Assembly (NCBI RefSeq): GCF_028369295.1
Contig: NZ_JAQMYP010000024.1
Location: forward strand, 1-64,000
Length of the DNA: 64,000 nt
Direction of reading: 5' to 3'
DNA from: Streptomyces sp. HD
GTDB taxonomy: Bacteria; Actinomycetota; Actinomycetes; Streptomycetales; Streptomycetaceae
The first letter of the stretch is position 1; each line of letters opens with the position of its first letter. Shown piece by piece: positions 1 to 9,315 of the stretch. Made by a program: the position numbers and the translations under genes. A model generated the notes under the pieces. That model was not told where the DNA came from, made no database searches, and saw nothing but the letters and a program-made list of their open reading frames with translations.

Positions 1-1
1 T

Positions 2-709
<708 letters not shown>

Positions 710-743
710 GCTTCGAGCGAGCGCCGAGGAAAGGAAGCGTCCC

Positions 744-2105
744 ATGCAGAAGATGGCATCTCCCCGACCGAGCCGTACGGTCGACGCCGGCCCGATGGCG
801 TCGCTCACCGGGCTGCTGCGCGAGTGGCTGCCACGGCAGCGCTGGTTCGCGGGCAAGGACCGGCCCGTCACCGATCTCGCGCTGCTGTCGATGACGGAGC
901 TCTTCCCGGGCTGTCTGCATCTGCTGGTGCACGCCGGTCACTCTGCGGTGCCCTCACCGGGCAACACTCCCCCGGCCGGCGACTGCTACCAGCTGCTGAT
1001 CGGCGTACGGCAGCATCTGTCGCCGCGGCTGGGCCGGGCGCTCATCGGCCGTGCCGAGGAGGGGCCGCTGGCCGGTCTGACAGTGTTCGACGCGCTGCAG
1101 GACCCCCGATCGGCCCAGCTGCTCCTGGAGCGGCTGCGGCATCCCGGTACGGCGGGCCCGCTGCGCTTCGAGGCGGACCCCTCGGTGTCGGTGCCGGCCG
1201 GACTGGTGCCGCGGCTGCTGGACGCCGAGCAGTCCAACTCCTCGCTGGTGTACGGCGACGCCTTCATCCTGAAGCTCTTCCGGCGCATTCAGCCCGGCGT
1301 CAACCCCGACCTGGAGGTGCCGGGCGCGCTGGCCGAGCAGGGCTGCCGCCGGGTGCCGGCCCCCGTGGCCTGGTTCCGCACGACGCATCCCCGGGAGGCG
1401 ACGCTCGGGGTGCTGCAGCCGTTCCTGCGGGACGCCTCCGACGGCTGGACGCTGGCGCTTCAGGCACTGGCCTCGGGCGGTGACTTCACGGCGGAGGCCC
1501 GTCAGCTGGGGCGGGCGACGGCCGAGGTGCATCTGGCGTTGGCGTCGGCCTTCCCCTCCCGGGGGCGCGGGGAGAACGGCCGTAACGCGGCCGCGATGAC
1601 CGAGCGTCTGGAGAACGCCGCGCACTTCGTGCCCGCGCTCCAGCCGTACGTCCCCGGCCTGCGCACCGCGTTCGGCGCCCTCGCCGGCTGCGATCCCGGT
1701 CCGCCGGCCCAGCGCATCCACGGCGACCTGCATCTGGGTCAGGTGCTGCGGGCCGGGCGTGAGTGGTTCGTGATCGACTTCGAGGGCGAGCCGTCCCGGC
1801 CGCTCGCCGAGCGGCGCGGGGTCCACTCGCCGGTGCGGGACATCGCCGGCATGCTGCGCTCCTTCGACTACGCCGCCCGGCAGCGCCGCCCGTGGCGTCC
1901 GGAGTGGGCGCGCCGCTGCCGGGAGGCCTACTGCGCGGGCTATGCCGCCCTCGCGGGGTGGGACCCGCGCAAGAAGCACGGGTTGCTGCGTGCTTACGAA
2001 ACCGACCGTGCCGTGTACGAGGTGCTGTACGAGGCCCGGCACCGACCCGACTGGTTGCCCGTACCCATGGCGGCGATCGAACGCCTCGCCGTGAGAGGAG
2101 CCTGA
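744..2105 (+). CDS. mak: Maltokinase (Mak/Pep2)
   Basis: Phosphorylates maltose with ATP to maltose-1-phosphate, the donor for GlgE. The 453-residue protein has an N-terminal LREWLPRQRWFAGKDR segment typical of the Mak cap. The kinase-fold catalytic loop RIHGDLHLGQVL lies near residue 325, followed by FVIDFEGEP, the metal-binding Asp segment. The start ATG is preceded by a purine-rich GAGGAAAGGAAG ribosome site. It lies between treS and glgB, four bases from glgB, so the three are one transcription unit. Length and motifs match actinobacterial maltokinases; nothing is missing. Confidence 0.93.
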   Translation: MQKMASPRPSRTVDAGPMASLTGLLREWLPRQRWFAGKDRPVTDLALLSMTELFPGCLHLLVHAGHSAVPSPGNTPPAGDCYQLLIGVRQHLSPRLGRALIGRAEEGPLAGLTVFDALQDPRSAQLLLERLRHPGTAGPLRFEADPSVSVPAGLVPRLLDAEQSNSSLVYGDAFILKLFRRIQPGVNPDLEVPGALAEQGCRRVPAPVAWFRTTHPREATLGVLQPFLRDASDGWTLALQALASGGDFTAEARQLGRATAEVHLALASAFPSRGRGENGRNAAAMTERLENAAHFVPALQPYVPGLRTAFGALAGCDPGPPAQRIHGDLHLGQVLRAGREWFVIDFEGEPSRPLAERRGVHSPVRDIAGMLRSFDYAARQRRPWRPEWARRCREAYCAGYAALAGWDPRKKHGLLRAYETDRAVYEVLYEARHRPDWLPVPMAAIERLAVRGA

Positions 2106-2109
2106 CCGC

Positions 2110-4317
2110 ATGGCCCTGCACGAGACCTCGCGCCCCGAGTCGGCCGGACCGGGCCGGTGCGCTGCCGCGCCCGCCCTGGACCCCGGCGACCGTGATCGCC
2201 TGCTGTCGGGCGCCCACCACGATCCGCATGCGCTGCTCGGCGCCCATCCGGTGCCGGGCGGGATCGCCTTCCGGGCGCTGCGTCCCTTCGCGCGTGCGGT
2301 GAGCGTGGTGGTGGACGGCGAGCGCACCGGGCTGGTCTCCGAGGAGGGCGGCCTCTTCTCGGCCGTACTGCCACTGGACACGGTCCCCGCGTACACACTG
2401 CTGGTGTCGTACGCGCAGGACGGGTCCGACGAGCGCGAGATCCACGACCCGTACCGCTTCCTGCCCGCTCTCGGCGAGCTCGACCTGCACCTCGTCCGCG
2501 AGGGTCGGCACGAGGAGCTGTGGCGGGCGCTCGGTGCCGAGCCGATGACCCACCAGGGCGTGGCGGGCACCCGCTTCACCGTGTGGGCGCCGAACGCCCG
2601 GGGGGTGCGGGTCGCCGGGGACTTCACCTGCTGGGACGGGACGGCGTTCCCGATGCGCTCGCTCGGGGCGTCCGGGGTGTGGGAGCTGTTCCTGCCGGGC
2701 ATCGGCGAGGGCACCCGGTACAAGTTCGAGATCACCTCCCGGCACGGTCACCGCTTCCTCAAGGCCGATCCGATGGCCCGCCGGGCGGAGGTCCCGCCGG
2801 ACACGGCGTCGATCGTGCACGCCTCGCACTACGAGTGGGGCGACGAGCACTGGATGGCCCACCGCGGCGACGTCCCGGTGCACCAGGCGCCCTTCTCGGT
2901 GTACGAGGTTCACCTGCCGTCCTGGCGGCCGGGGCTGACGTACCGCCAACTCGCCGACGAACTGCCCTCGTACGTCAGCGACCTCGGCTTCACGCACGTC
3001 GAGTTCATGCCGGTCGCGCAGCACCCCTTCGCCGGTTCCTGGGGCTATCAGGTCACCGGCTTCTACGCGCCGACCTCGCGGCTGGGCACGCCCGACGACT
3101 TCAAGTACCTGGTCGACGCCCTGCACCGGGCCGGCATCGGGGTGATCGTGGACTGGGTGCCGGCCCACTTCCCCAAGGACGACTGGGCGCTGGCCCGGTT
3201 CGACGGGGAACCGCTGTACGAACCCGGGGATGCCCGGCGGGCCGAGCATCCGGACTGGGGGACCTTCGAGTTCGACTACGGACGTACCGAGGTGCGCAAC
3301 TTCCTCGTCGCCAACGCCACGTACTGGTGCGAGGAGTTCCACATCGACGGGCTGCGGGTGGACGCCGTGGCGTCGATGCTCTACCTCGACTACTCGCGGG
3401 ACTGCGGGCAGTGGGCGCCCAACGAGTTCGGCGGGCGTGAGGACCTGGACGCGATGCGGTTCCTGCAGGAGATGAACGCGACCGTGTACCGCCGCAACCC
3501 GGGGGTCGTCACGATCGCGGAGGAGTCGACCGCCTGGGACGGGGTGACGCGGCCGACCGACAGCGGGGGTCTCGGGTTCGGGCTGAAGTGGAACATGGGG
3601 TGGATGCACGACTCGCTGGAGTACATCGCGAAGGAGCCGGTGCACCGCAAGTACCACCACAACGAGATGACCTTCTCGATGGTGTACGCCTACAGCGAGA
3701 ACTACGTCCTGCCCATCTCCCACGACGAGGTCGTCCACGGCAAGCAGGCGCTGGTCTCCAAGATGCCGGGCGACTGGTGGCAGCGCCGCGCCAACCATCG
3801 CGCGTATCTGGGCTTCATGTGGGCGCATCCGGGCAAGCAACTGCTCTTCATGGGGCAGGAGTTCGCCCAGGGCGCCGAGTGGTCGGAGGCGCACGGTCCG
3901 GAGTGGTGGCTGCTGGATCCCGGGTACGCGTCCGCGGGTGACCATCGGGGCGTGCGGGACCTGGTGCGTGACCTCAACGCCTTCTACCGGGCGACCCCGG
4001 CCCTGTGGGAGCGGGACACCGATCCCGGCGGCTTCCAGTGGGTGCTGGGCGACGCGGCCGACGACAACGTCCTCGCCTTCCTGCGGTACGGCGCCGACGG
4101 CGACGTCCTGCTCGCCGTCTCGAACTTCTCGCCCGTCGTCCGTCACGACTACCGTCTCTGGGTGCCGGACCACATCGACATCTGGCAGGAGACCCTCAAC
4201 ACGGACGCCGCGCACTACGGCGGGAGCGGGGTCATCAACCCCGATCCCCTCAAGCCGGAGGACGGGCACCTTCGGCTGACGCTGCCTCCGCTCGCCACGG
4301 TGTGGCTGTCGCCCTGA
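2110..4317 (+). CDS. glgB: 1,4-alpha-glucan branching enzyme GlgB
   Basis: Introduces alpha-1,6 branches into linear alpha-glucan. The 735 residues start with an N-terminal extension and a CBM48 module (FTVWAPNARGVRVAGDFTCWDG), then a GH13 barrel. The nucleophile is Asp418 in DGLRVDAVASML, the acid/base Glu471 is in TIAEEST, and the transition-state pair is in LPISHDEVVHGK. It starts four bases after the maltokinase stop, with GGAG inside the end of mak. With TreS and Mak it makes and branches glucan from maltose-1-phosphate. In Streptomyces a duplicated glgB of this kind is found with glgE; that this is the second copy is inference. Confidence 0.95.
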   Translation: MALHETSRPESAGPGRCAAAPALDPGDRDRLLSGAHHDPHALLGAHPVPGGIAFRALRPFARAVSVVVDGERTGLVSEEGGLFSAVLPLDTVPAYTLLVSYAQDGSDEREIHDPYRFLPALGELDLHLVREGRHEELWRALGAEPMTHQGVAGTRFTVWAPNARGVRVAGDFTCWDGTAFPMRSLGASGVWELFLPGIGEGTRYKFEITSRHGHRFLKADPMARRAEVPPDTASIVHASHYEWGDEHWMAHRGDVPVHQAPFSVYEVHLPSWRPGLTYRQLADELPSYVSDLGFTHVEFMPVAQHPFAGSWGYQVTGFYAPTSRLGTPDDFKYLVDALHRAGIGVIVDWVPAHFPKDDWALARFDGEPLYEPGDARRAEHPDWGTFEFDYGRTEVRNFLVANATYWCEEFHIDGLRVDAVASMLYLDYSRDCGQWAPNEFGGREDLDAMRFLQEMNATVYRRNPGVVTIAEESTAWDGVTRPTDSGGLGFGLKWNMGWMHDSLEYIAKEPVHRKYHHNEMTFSMVYAYSENYVLPISHDEVVHGKQALVSKMPGDWWQRRANHRAYLGFMWAHPGKQLLFMGQEFAQGAEWSEAHGPEWWLLDPGYASAGDHRGVRDLVRDLNAFYRATPALWERDTDPGGFQWVLGDAADDNVLAFLRYGADGDVLLAVSNFSPVVRHDYRLWVPDHIDIWQETLNTDAAHYGGSGVINPDPLKPEDGHLRLTLPPLATVWLSP

Positions 4318-4450
4318 CCACGCCGAGATCACCGATCGGGGTCAATTGTCAGTTCTCGACACCATGCGCTCTGCACTGGGCTAGATTCGGGCACCGCCGA
4401 TAACGGAACTCATCGGCAATGTCACACCCGGTACACAACAGGAGCAGCGC

Positions 4451-6355
4451 ATGCGCGACCTCGGCCTCGCTCCCCCGCCCGTCACGACCCAGACCGGTGG
4501 GCTCGCCGACAGCGTCTTCGAGACGGCGGTCCTCGATCCCACGCTGCCGATGCTCGCGCGCCGTCCCGATCCCTCCTCCGCTCTGTGGGAGGAGGTGACC
4601 GCCGTCGAGGTCCGCGACGAGGTGGCCGATCTGGCCAAGGGGCTGATCGCGTCCGGGATCTCGCCGGGGCACCGCGTCGCCATCATGGCGCGCACACGGT
4701 ACGAGTGGACGGTGTTCAGCAACGCACTGTGGACGGTGGGCGCCGAGGTGGTGCCGATCTATCCGACGGCGTCGCGCGACCAGGTCGAGTGGATCCTGCG
4801 GGACGCCGAATGCGTGGCCGTGGTGGTCGAGGACGAGCAGGCGGTCATGACGGTGGGCTCGGTGTGCGGATCGCTGCCGCGGCTGCGCCATGTCTGGCAG
4901 CTGGACGCGGGCGGGCTCGGGCAGCTCGTGGAGCGGGGTGAGTTCATTCCGCTGACGACGGTCGAGTCACTGCGCCGGATCGTGCTGCCGGACTCCACGG
5001 CCGTCATCGCCTACACGTCCGGCACGACGGGCCGGCCCCTGGGCTGCGCGCTGAGTCACCGGAATCTGGCGAGCACCTGCGACACGCTCCTCGCGGGCTG
5101 GGGCCACAAGGTGGTGCCCCCGGGAGGGCAGGCGTCCGTACTCGCCTTCCTGCCCTTCTCCCATGTGTACGGCCTCCTGGTGCAGACCCTGTGCATGCGC
5201 GGCGGCATGCTGATGGGCCACGAGCCCGATCTGAGCGAGGAAGCGCTGTCGGCCGCCCTGCGCGCCTTCAGGCCGACCTACTTCTGCGCCGTGCCGTCGA
5301 TCTTCGAGAAGATCTACAAGAACGCCCTGCGCAAGGCCCAACAGGCGGGCCGGGGGGCGTTGTTCGAGCGGGCCGCCGACACGGCACGGGACTTCGCGGC
5401 GGCCCTGGAACGGCAGCGGCTGGGCGGCGGGCCGGGTCCCGGCTTCGACCTGCGGCTGCAGCACGCCCTGTACGAGCGGACGGTGTACCGGAAGTTCCGT
5501 GCCGCACTGGGCGGCAGGGTGCTGCTGGGGACGTCCGGCGGCTCGTCCCTGAACCGTGAGCTGTCACTCTTCTACGAGGGCATCGGCATCTACGTGAACG
5601 ACGGTTACGGGCTCACCGAGACCAGCGGCGGTGTCACGGCCCAGCCGGTGGGCCGTGAGATGTCGGGGACCGTAGGTCAGGCGATCCCCGGCATGGACAT
5701 CCGGGTGGCCGACGACGGGGAGATCCTGGTGCGGGGGCCGTCGGTGTTCCAGGGCTACGTCAACGACGACGCCTCGACGCGGGCGGCGCTGCGCGGCGGC
5801 TGGCTGGCTACCGGGGACCTCGGACGGCTGGACTCCGACGGCTATCTGACGATCACCGGGCGCAAGAAGGACGTCGTCGTCACCAGCAGCGGCAAGAGCG
5901 TCTCCCCGGCGCTCCTGGAACAGCGGCTCAGGATGCATCCGCTGGTCCACCAGGCGGTGGTCGTGGGCGACAACCGGCCCTGTGTCGGGGCCCTGATCAC
6001 GCTGGACCCCGACTTCCTGGCGTTCTGGCGCGACAACCTCGCGGCGCGCAGCGACGCGCGCATGCGGGAGGCGCGGGAGGAGAACGCGTTGCGGGAGGAG
6101 ATCGCCCGGGCGGTGGCCGCCGCCAACAGCGCGGTGTCGCGGCCCGAGTCCATCCGGGTGTTCCGGGTGCTGCCGGAGCCGTTCGACGTGGCCAGCGGTC
6201 TGCTGACGCCGTCGATGAAGCTGCGCCGGGACGCGATCGTGCGGCACTACGCGCTGCAGATCGACGCGATGTACCAGGCACGCTCGCGTGTACCCCGGGA
6301 GCATCTGTCGGACGAGTTCGCGCACTGGGACGACGCGGACAACGTCTTTCGCTGA
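4451..6355 (+). CDS. Long-chain acyl-CoA synthetase (AMP-binding, FadD15-like)
   Basis: A 634-residue adenylate-forming enzyme expected to activate fatty acids to acyl-CoA through acyl-AMP. It has the ATP-binding P-loop YTSGTTGRPLG near residue 188, the A5 motif GYGLTETSGG near residue 386, and the hinge and C-terminal lysine region (TGRKKDVVVTSSGKSVSP). The start ATG follows a GGAGCAG ribosome site. It is separated from glgB by 133 bp, so it probably has its own promoter (TAGATT at 4383-4388 is a candidate -10), and ends six bases before a convergent lipoprotein gene. Substrate chain length cannot be read from sequence; long-chain is by similarity to FadD15-type proteins. Confidence 0.88.
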   Translation: MRDLGLAPPPVTTQTGGLADSVFETAVLDPTLPMLARRPDPSSALWEEVTAVEVRDEVADLAKGLIASGISPGHRVAIMARTRYEWTVFSNALWTVGAEVVPIYPTASRDQVEWILRDAECVAVVVEDEQAVMTVGSVCGSLPRLRHVWQLDAGGLGQLVERGEFIPLTTVESLRRIVLPDSTAVIAYTSGTTGRPLGCALSHRNLASTCDTLLAGWGHKVVPPGGQASVLAFLPFSHVYGLLVQTLCMRGGMLMGHEPDLSEEALSAALRAFRPTYFCAVPSIFEKIYKNALRKAQQAGRGALFERAADTARDFAAALERQRLGGGPGPGFDLRLQHALYERTVYRKFRAALGGRVLLGTSGGSSLNRELSLFYEGIGIYVNDGYGLTETSGGVTAQPVGREMSGTVGQAIPGMDIRVADDGEILVRGPSVFQGYVNDDASTRAALRGGWLATGDLGRLDSDGYLTITGRKKDVVVTSSGKSVSPALLEQRLRMHPLVHQAVVVGDNRPCVGALITLDPDFLAFWRDNLAARSDARMREAREENALREEIARAVAAANSAVSRPESIRVFRVLPEPFDVASGLLTPSMKLRRDAIVRHYALQIDAMYQARSRVPREHLSDEFAHWDDADNVFR

Positions 6356-6361
6356 GCGCGG

Positions 6362-6913
6362 CTACTCGCCCGAAGTGAGACGTACGACGTTGGACTGCTC
6401 GCCGAGGACGAAGGCGCGGATCCGGAAGGAGGCCTGTTTCTCGCCGGGCAGGGTGATCAGTGTCGTGACGGTGGCGTCCGGGTCGACCACGGCGACGGGG
6501 TCGTAACTCTTGCTGTTCTTCCTGCGCATCTCCAGGAGGAATCCGTCCTCGTGCGTGGAGTCGTCGGTCCAGGTGAAGCGGATGCCGTCCGGCAGTTCGG
6601 TGCGCGTCGGCCGGGACACCGAGCCCCGGTAGGCGCGCAGGCGGTAGAAGAACGTGGTGTGCGGCATCAGGTCGGGGTGGCGGTAGGTCGACACCTGCCG
6701 GGGCAGATGGTCGAGGACGGTGTAGGGGCCCGCCTCGTCGGTGGCGAACTCCAGTACATGGCCGTCGACTCCCGGCCGGGCCTCGGTCCAGTCGAGGTCG
6801 ATGTCGGTGGGTGTGGTGAGGACACCGCGCAGGGGTTGCCGGGTGTCGGCCGAGCAGGCCGGCAGCGCCAGGATCAGCGCTGCCGACACCGCGATGCACG
6901 TCTTTCCTCGCAT
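6362..6913 (-). CDS. Fibronectin type III-like lipoprotein
   Basis: 183-residue predicted lipoprotein. The signal peptide runs MRGKTCIAVSAALILALPAC, with the lipobox cysteine at residue 20. The rest resembles one or two fibronectin type III beta-sandwich repeats (DIDLDWTEARPGVDGHVLEF; IRFTWTDDSTHEDGFLLEMRR), so it is probably a surface-anchored binding or scaffold protein. I chose this ATG because the signal peptide begins there; the reading frame continues upstream without a better start. It lies seven bases downstream of the secreted-protein gene at 6921-7523 and is almost certainly cotranscribed. Function unknown. Confidence 0.75.
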   Translation of the reverse strand: MRGKTCIAVSAALILALPACSADTRQPLRGVLTTPTDIDLDWTEARPGVDGHVLEFATDEAGPYTVLDHLPRQVSTYRHPDLMPHTTFFYRLRAYRGSVSRPTRTELPDGIRFTWTDDSTHEDGFLLEMRRKNSKSYDPVAVVDPDATVTTLITLPGEKQASFRIRAFVLGEQSNVVRLTSGE

Positions 6914-6920
6914 ACGGCGC

Positions 6921-7523
6921 CTACTTGCGCCAGAAGCGGATGCCGCTCCACTCAACGGTGGCCGTCCCGTTGCCGCTGCTGGTGCGGTAGGCGCCGAACT
7001 TGTCGTAGAAGCTGCCGCCGGGGCTGGCGTAGGTGTGCTTGAGGGAGCCGTTGATGTAGGTGCGGTGCTCGGCGCCGACCTGGTGGACGGTGTTGACGCG
7101 GACGGTCGCGCCGACGGTCCCGGCGCCCGAGAGCGTCGCGCCGCCGTGCACCGCGTACAGCCTGCCGCCGCGCTCGACGGCGAGCATGAAGTACGGGCCG
7201 GAGCCCGACTCGTGGAAGGTCTGCTTGAGGCTGATCCGGGTGCCACTGAGGCCGGTGATGCGGAAGTAGCCCTCGAACTGCCGGGTTCCTCCGGTGTAGG
7301 TGGCATAGCGGCGTTCAGCCCGTTGGTCGCCGCCGGCGGTGGAGCAGGTGAGCCGGAAGGTCAGGCCGTCGATCTGGCCGCAGCCCCGCTCCTGCTCGCT
7401 GTAGCCGGGTGACACCGACTGCCAGCCGCCGGGCTCGACTTCGGCGAAGGCATGCGGGGCGGCGAGCAGCGATGTGGCGCACAGCATCGTGGTGACGGTG
7501 AGGGTGCGCAGGCGTGGGAACAT
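6921..7523 (-). CDS. Secreted jelly-roll-like protein, possibly polysaccharide lyase related
   Basis: 200-residue exported protein. The Sec signal MFPRLRTLTVTTMLCATSLLAAPHAFA is followed by a beta-rich domain ending in TATVEWSGIRFWRK. The pattern (ISLKQTFHE, YFMLAVERGG, YDKFGAYRT, WSGIRFW) resembles small concanavalin-like lectin/lyase domains such as those of alginate or glucuronan lyases, but I cannot place it in a family. The start is supported by AGGAGG eight bases upstream and by a good promoter at 7616-7644 (17-bp spacing). It is the first gene of a two-gene unit with the fn3 lipoprotein, suggesting joint action on an extracellular polymer (inference). Confidence 0.72.
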   Translation of the reverse strand: MFPRLRTLTVTTMLCATSLLAAPHAFAEVEPGGWQSVSPGYSEQERGCGQIDGLTFRLTCSTAGGDQRAERRYATYTGGTRQFEGYFRITGLSGTRISLKQTFHESGSGPYFMLAVERGGRLYAVHGGATLSGAGTVGATVRVNTVHQVGAEHRTYINGSLKHTYASPGGSFYDKFGAYRTSSGNGTATVEWSGIRFWRK

Positions 7524-7854
7524 CCTGCCTCCTGTCGGATGTGGGGGGTGGGCCGCATCCCACACGGTTGGACACGTATGTGAACTGCGCCCCCTTATTT
7601 GGACGGGCGATTCGGAAGATAGGTTCAGACCAATCACCCGTCAAGAGATCGCGCGTACACGTCTTTCACCTCCGAACCGGTGTGCTGGCGCGCGCGTTGG
7701 GGCAGGGTGGCTGTCGACGGGTTCATCTGCCTGCTGCTCCCGGCTGGCGGAACGACCGGTGGCGCGGTGGGATCGAGGTGTGCGAAGCCGCGATCCAGGG
7801 GCAGGCGAACGTCGTCGAGGCAGACGGCCTGGAGCCGCAGAAGGGATGATCACC
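7524..7854. other. Divergent intergenic region between secreted protein and NDH genes
   Basis: About 330 bp without a convincing gene. It holds the minus-strand promoter at 7616-7644 and, on the other side, the ribosome site of the flavoprotein gene (AAGGG at 7841-7845). The open frames crossing it continue into the neighbouring coding regions and lack usual start contexts. No repeat or hairpin stands out. Confidence 0.6.
7616..7644 (-). promoter_or_regulatory. Housekeeping-type promoter for the secreted-protein operon
   Basis: On the minus strand the sequence reads TTGACG (7639-7644), a 17-bp spacer and TATCTT (7616-7621), close to the principal-sigma consensus. Transcription would begin near 7609 and leave an untranslated leader of about 85 bases before the ATG at 7523. 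Confidence 0.6.
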
Positions 7855-9231
7855 GTGACACGACCCAGGATCCTGGTGGTTGGCGCAGGCTTCGCCGGAG
7901 TCGGCTGTGTGCGCCGGCTGGAACGCAAACTCTCCCCCGACGACGCCGAGATCACCTTGGTGACACCGTCGTCCTACCAGCTCTACCTGCCACTGCTGCC
8001 CCAGGTCGCCTCCGGCGTCCTCACCCCCCAGTCGATCGCCGTGTCCCTGCGCCGCAGCCGCAGGTACCGCACCCGGATCATCCCGGGCGGCGCCATCGGC
8101 GTGGACCTCGCGGCCAAGGTCTGCGTCGTCCGCACCATCACCGACAAGATCGTCAACGAGCCGTACGACTACATCGTGCTGGCCCCCGGCAGCATCACCC
8201 GCACCTTCGACATCCCGGGGCTGACCGACAACGCCTACGGCATGAAGACCCTCGCGGAGGCCGCCTACCTGCGCGACCACGTCATCTCCCAGCTCGACCT
8301 GGCCGACGCCAGCCAGGACCCGGACGAGCGCGCGCGACGGCTGCAGTTCGTGGTCGTCGGCGGCGGTTACGCGGGCACGGAGACCGCCGCGTGTCTGCAG
8401 ATGCTGACCCACAACGCGGTCAAGCGCTATCCGCGGCTCGACCCGAGCCTCATCAAGTGGCATCTGATCGACATCGCGCCGAGGCTGATGCCCGAGCTCG
8501 GCGAGAAGCTCGGCACCGACGCCCAGGAGATCCTGCGCAAGCGCGGCATCGAGATCTCCCTCGGTGTGTCCATCGCGAAGGCGGGTCCCGACGAGGTCAC
8601 CTTCACCGACGGCCGGGTGGTGCCCACCCGCACGCTGATCTGGACCGCCGGAGTCGTCGCCAGCCCGCTGATCGCCACGCTGGGCGCGGAGACGGTGCGG
8701 GGGCGGCTCGCGGTGAACGCCGAGATGAACCTGCCCGGGCACGACGGTGTGTTCGCGCTCGGCGACGCCGCCGCGGTGCCCGATGTGGCGAAGGACGAGG
8801 AGGGCGCCGTCTGCCCGCCGACCGCCCAGCACGCCATGCGTCAGGGCAAGGTCGTGGCGGACAACGTCATCGCGGCCCTGCGCGGCCGGCCGCTGCGGCA
8901 GTACCGGCACAAGGACCTCGGGCTGGTCGTCGACCTCGGCGGCTTCGACGCCGTCTCCAAGCCCCTCGGTGTCGAACTGAAGGGCCTGCCGGCGATGGCC
9001 GTCGCCCGCGGCTACCACTGGTCGGCGCTGCGCACCAATGTCGCCAAGACCCGGGTGATGACGAACTGGCTGCTCAACATGGTGGCCGGGGACGATTTCG
9101 TGCGTACCGGATTCCAGTCCCGCAGCCCGGCCAAGCTGAAGGACTTCGAGTTCGTGCACGCCTATCTGACGCCGGAGGAGCTGCGGGCGCGTGTCGCCGG
9201 GAAGGGCGGGGCCGGCGGGACGGGCGGATGA
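7855..9231 (+). CDS. NAD(P)/FAD-dependent oxidoreductase, type II NADH dehydrogenase-like
   Basis: 458-residue flavoprotein of the NDH-2 family, expected to oxidise NADH and pass electrons to quinone at the membrane. It has an N-terminal FAD Rossmann motif RILVVGAGFAGVGC, the quinone-side segment PSSYQLYLPLLPQVASG, a second dinucleotide motif QFVVVGGGYAGTETAA, and GVFALGDAAAVP that closes the FAD site. I prefer the GTG at 7855, nine bases after AAGGG; an ATG at 7846 is in frame but touches the ribosome site. Related proteins usually read GFAGVE, here GFAGVG. The gene stands alone and precedes the FUSC gene by 84 bp. Confidence 0.88.
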   Translation: MTRPRILVVGAGFAGVGCVRRLERKLSPDDAEITLVTPSSYQLYLPLLPQVASGVLTPQSIAVSLRRSRRYRTRIIPGGAIGVDLAAKVCVVRTITDKIVNEPYDYIVLAPGSITRTFDIPGLTDNAYGMKTLAEAAYLRDHVISQLDLADASQDPDERARRLQFVVVGGGYAGTETAACLQMLTHNAVKRYPRLDPSLIKWHLIDIAPRLMPELGEKLGTDAQEILRKRGIEISLGVSIAKAGPDEVTFTDGRVVPTRTLIWTAGVVASPLIATLGAETVRGRLAVNAEMNLPGHDGVFALGDAAAVPDVAKDEEGAVCPPTAQHAMRQGKVVADNVIAALRGRPLRQYRHKDLGLVVDLGGFDAVSKPLGVELKGLPAMAVARGYHWSALRTNVAKTRVMTNWLLNMVAGDDFVRTGFQSRSPAKLKDFEFVHAYLTPEELRARVAGKGGAGGTGG

Positions 9232-9315
9232 GGGGACGGCCGGGTGACGTGACGGCCTCGGCCGATCCGCGGAACAGGGCGTGAACGGGGACAGCGCGGG
9301 AGAGAGTGCGGAGGC

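Noticed and set aside
954..2735. 593-codon minus-strand frame over mak and glgB
   Set aside because: Shadow of the coding strand; no domain similarity and a composition typical of antisense frames.
1486..4332. 948-codon open frame antisense to glgB and mak
   Set aside because: Long antisense frames are routine in sequence with G/C-rich third positions. The product is low-complexity Arg/Pro/Val/His sequence without domains, and the sense strand encodes clear enzymes.
4345..4370. RecA-NDp-like promoter before the acyl-CoA synthetase (TTGTCAGTTC)
   Set aside because: Only the TTGTCAGT part matches; the GGC and a -10 at the right distance are absent.
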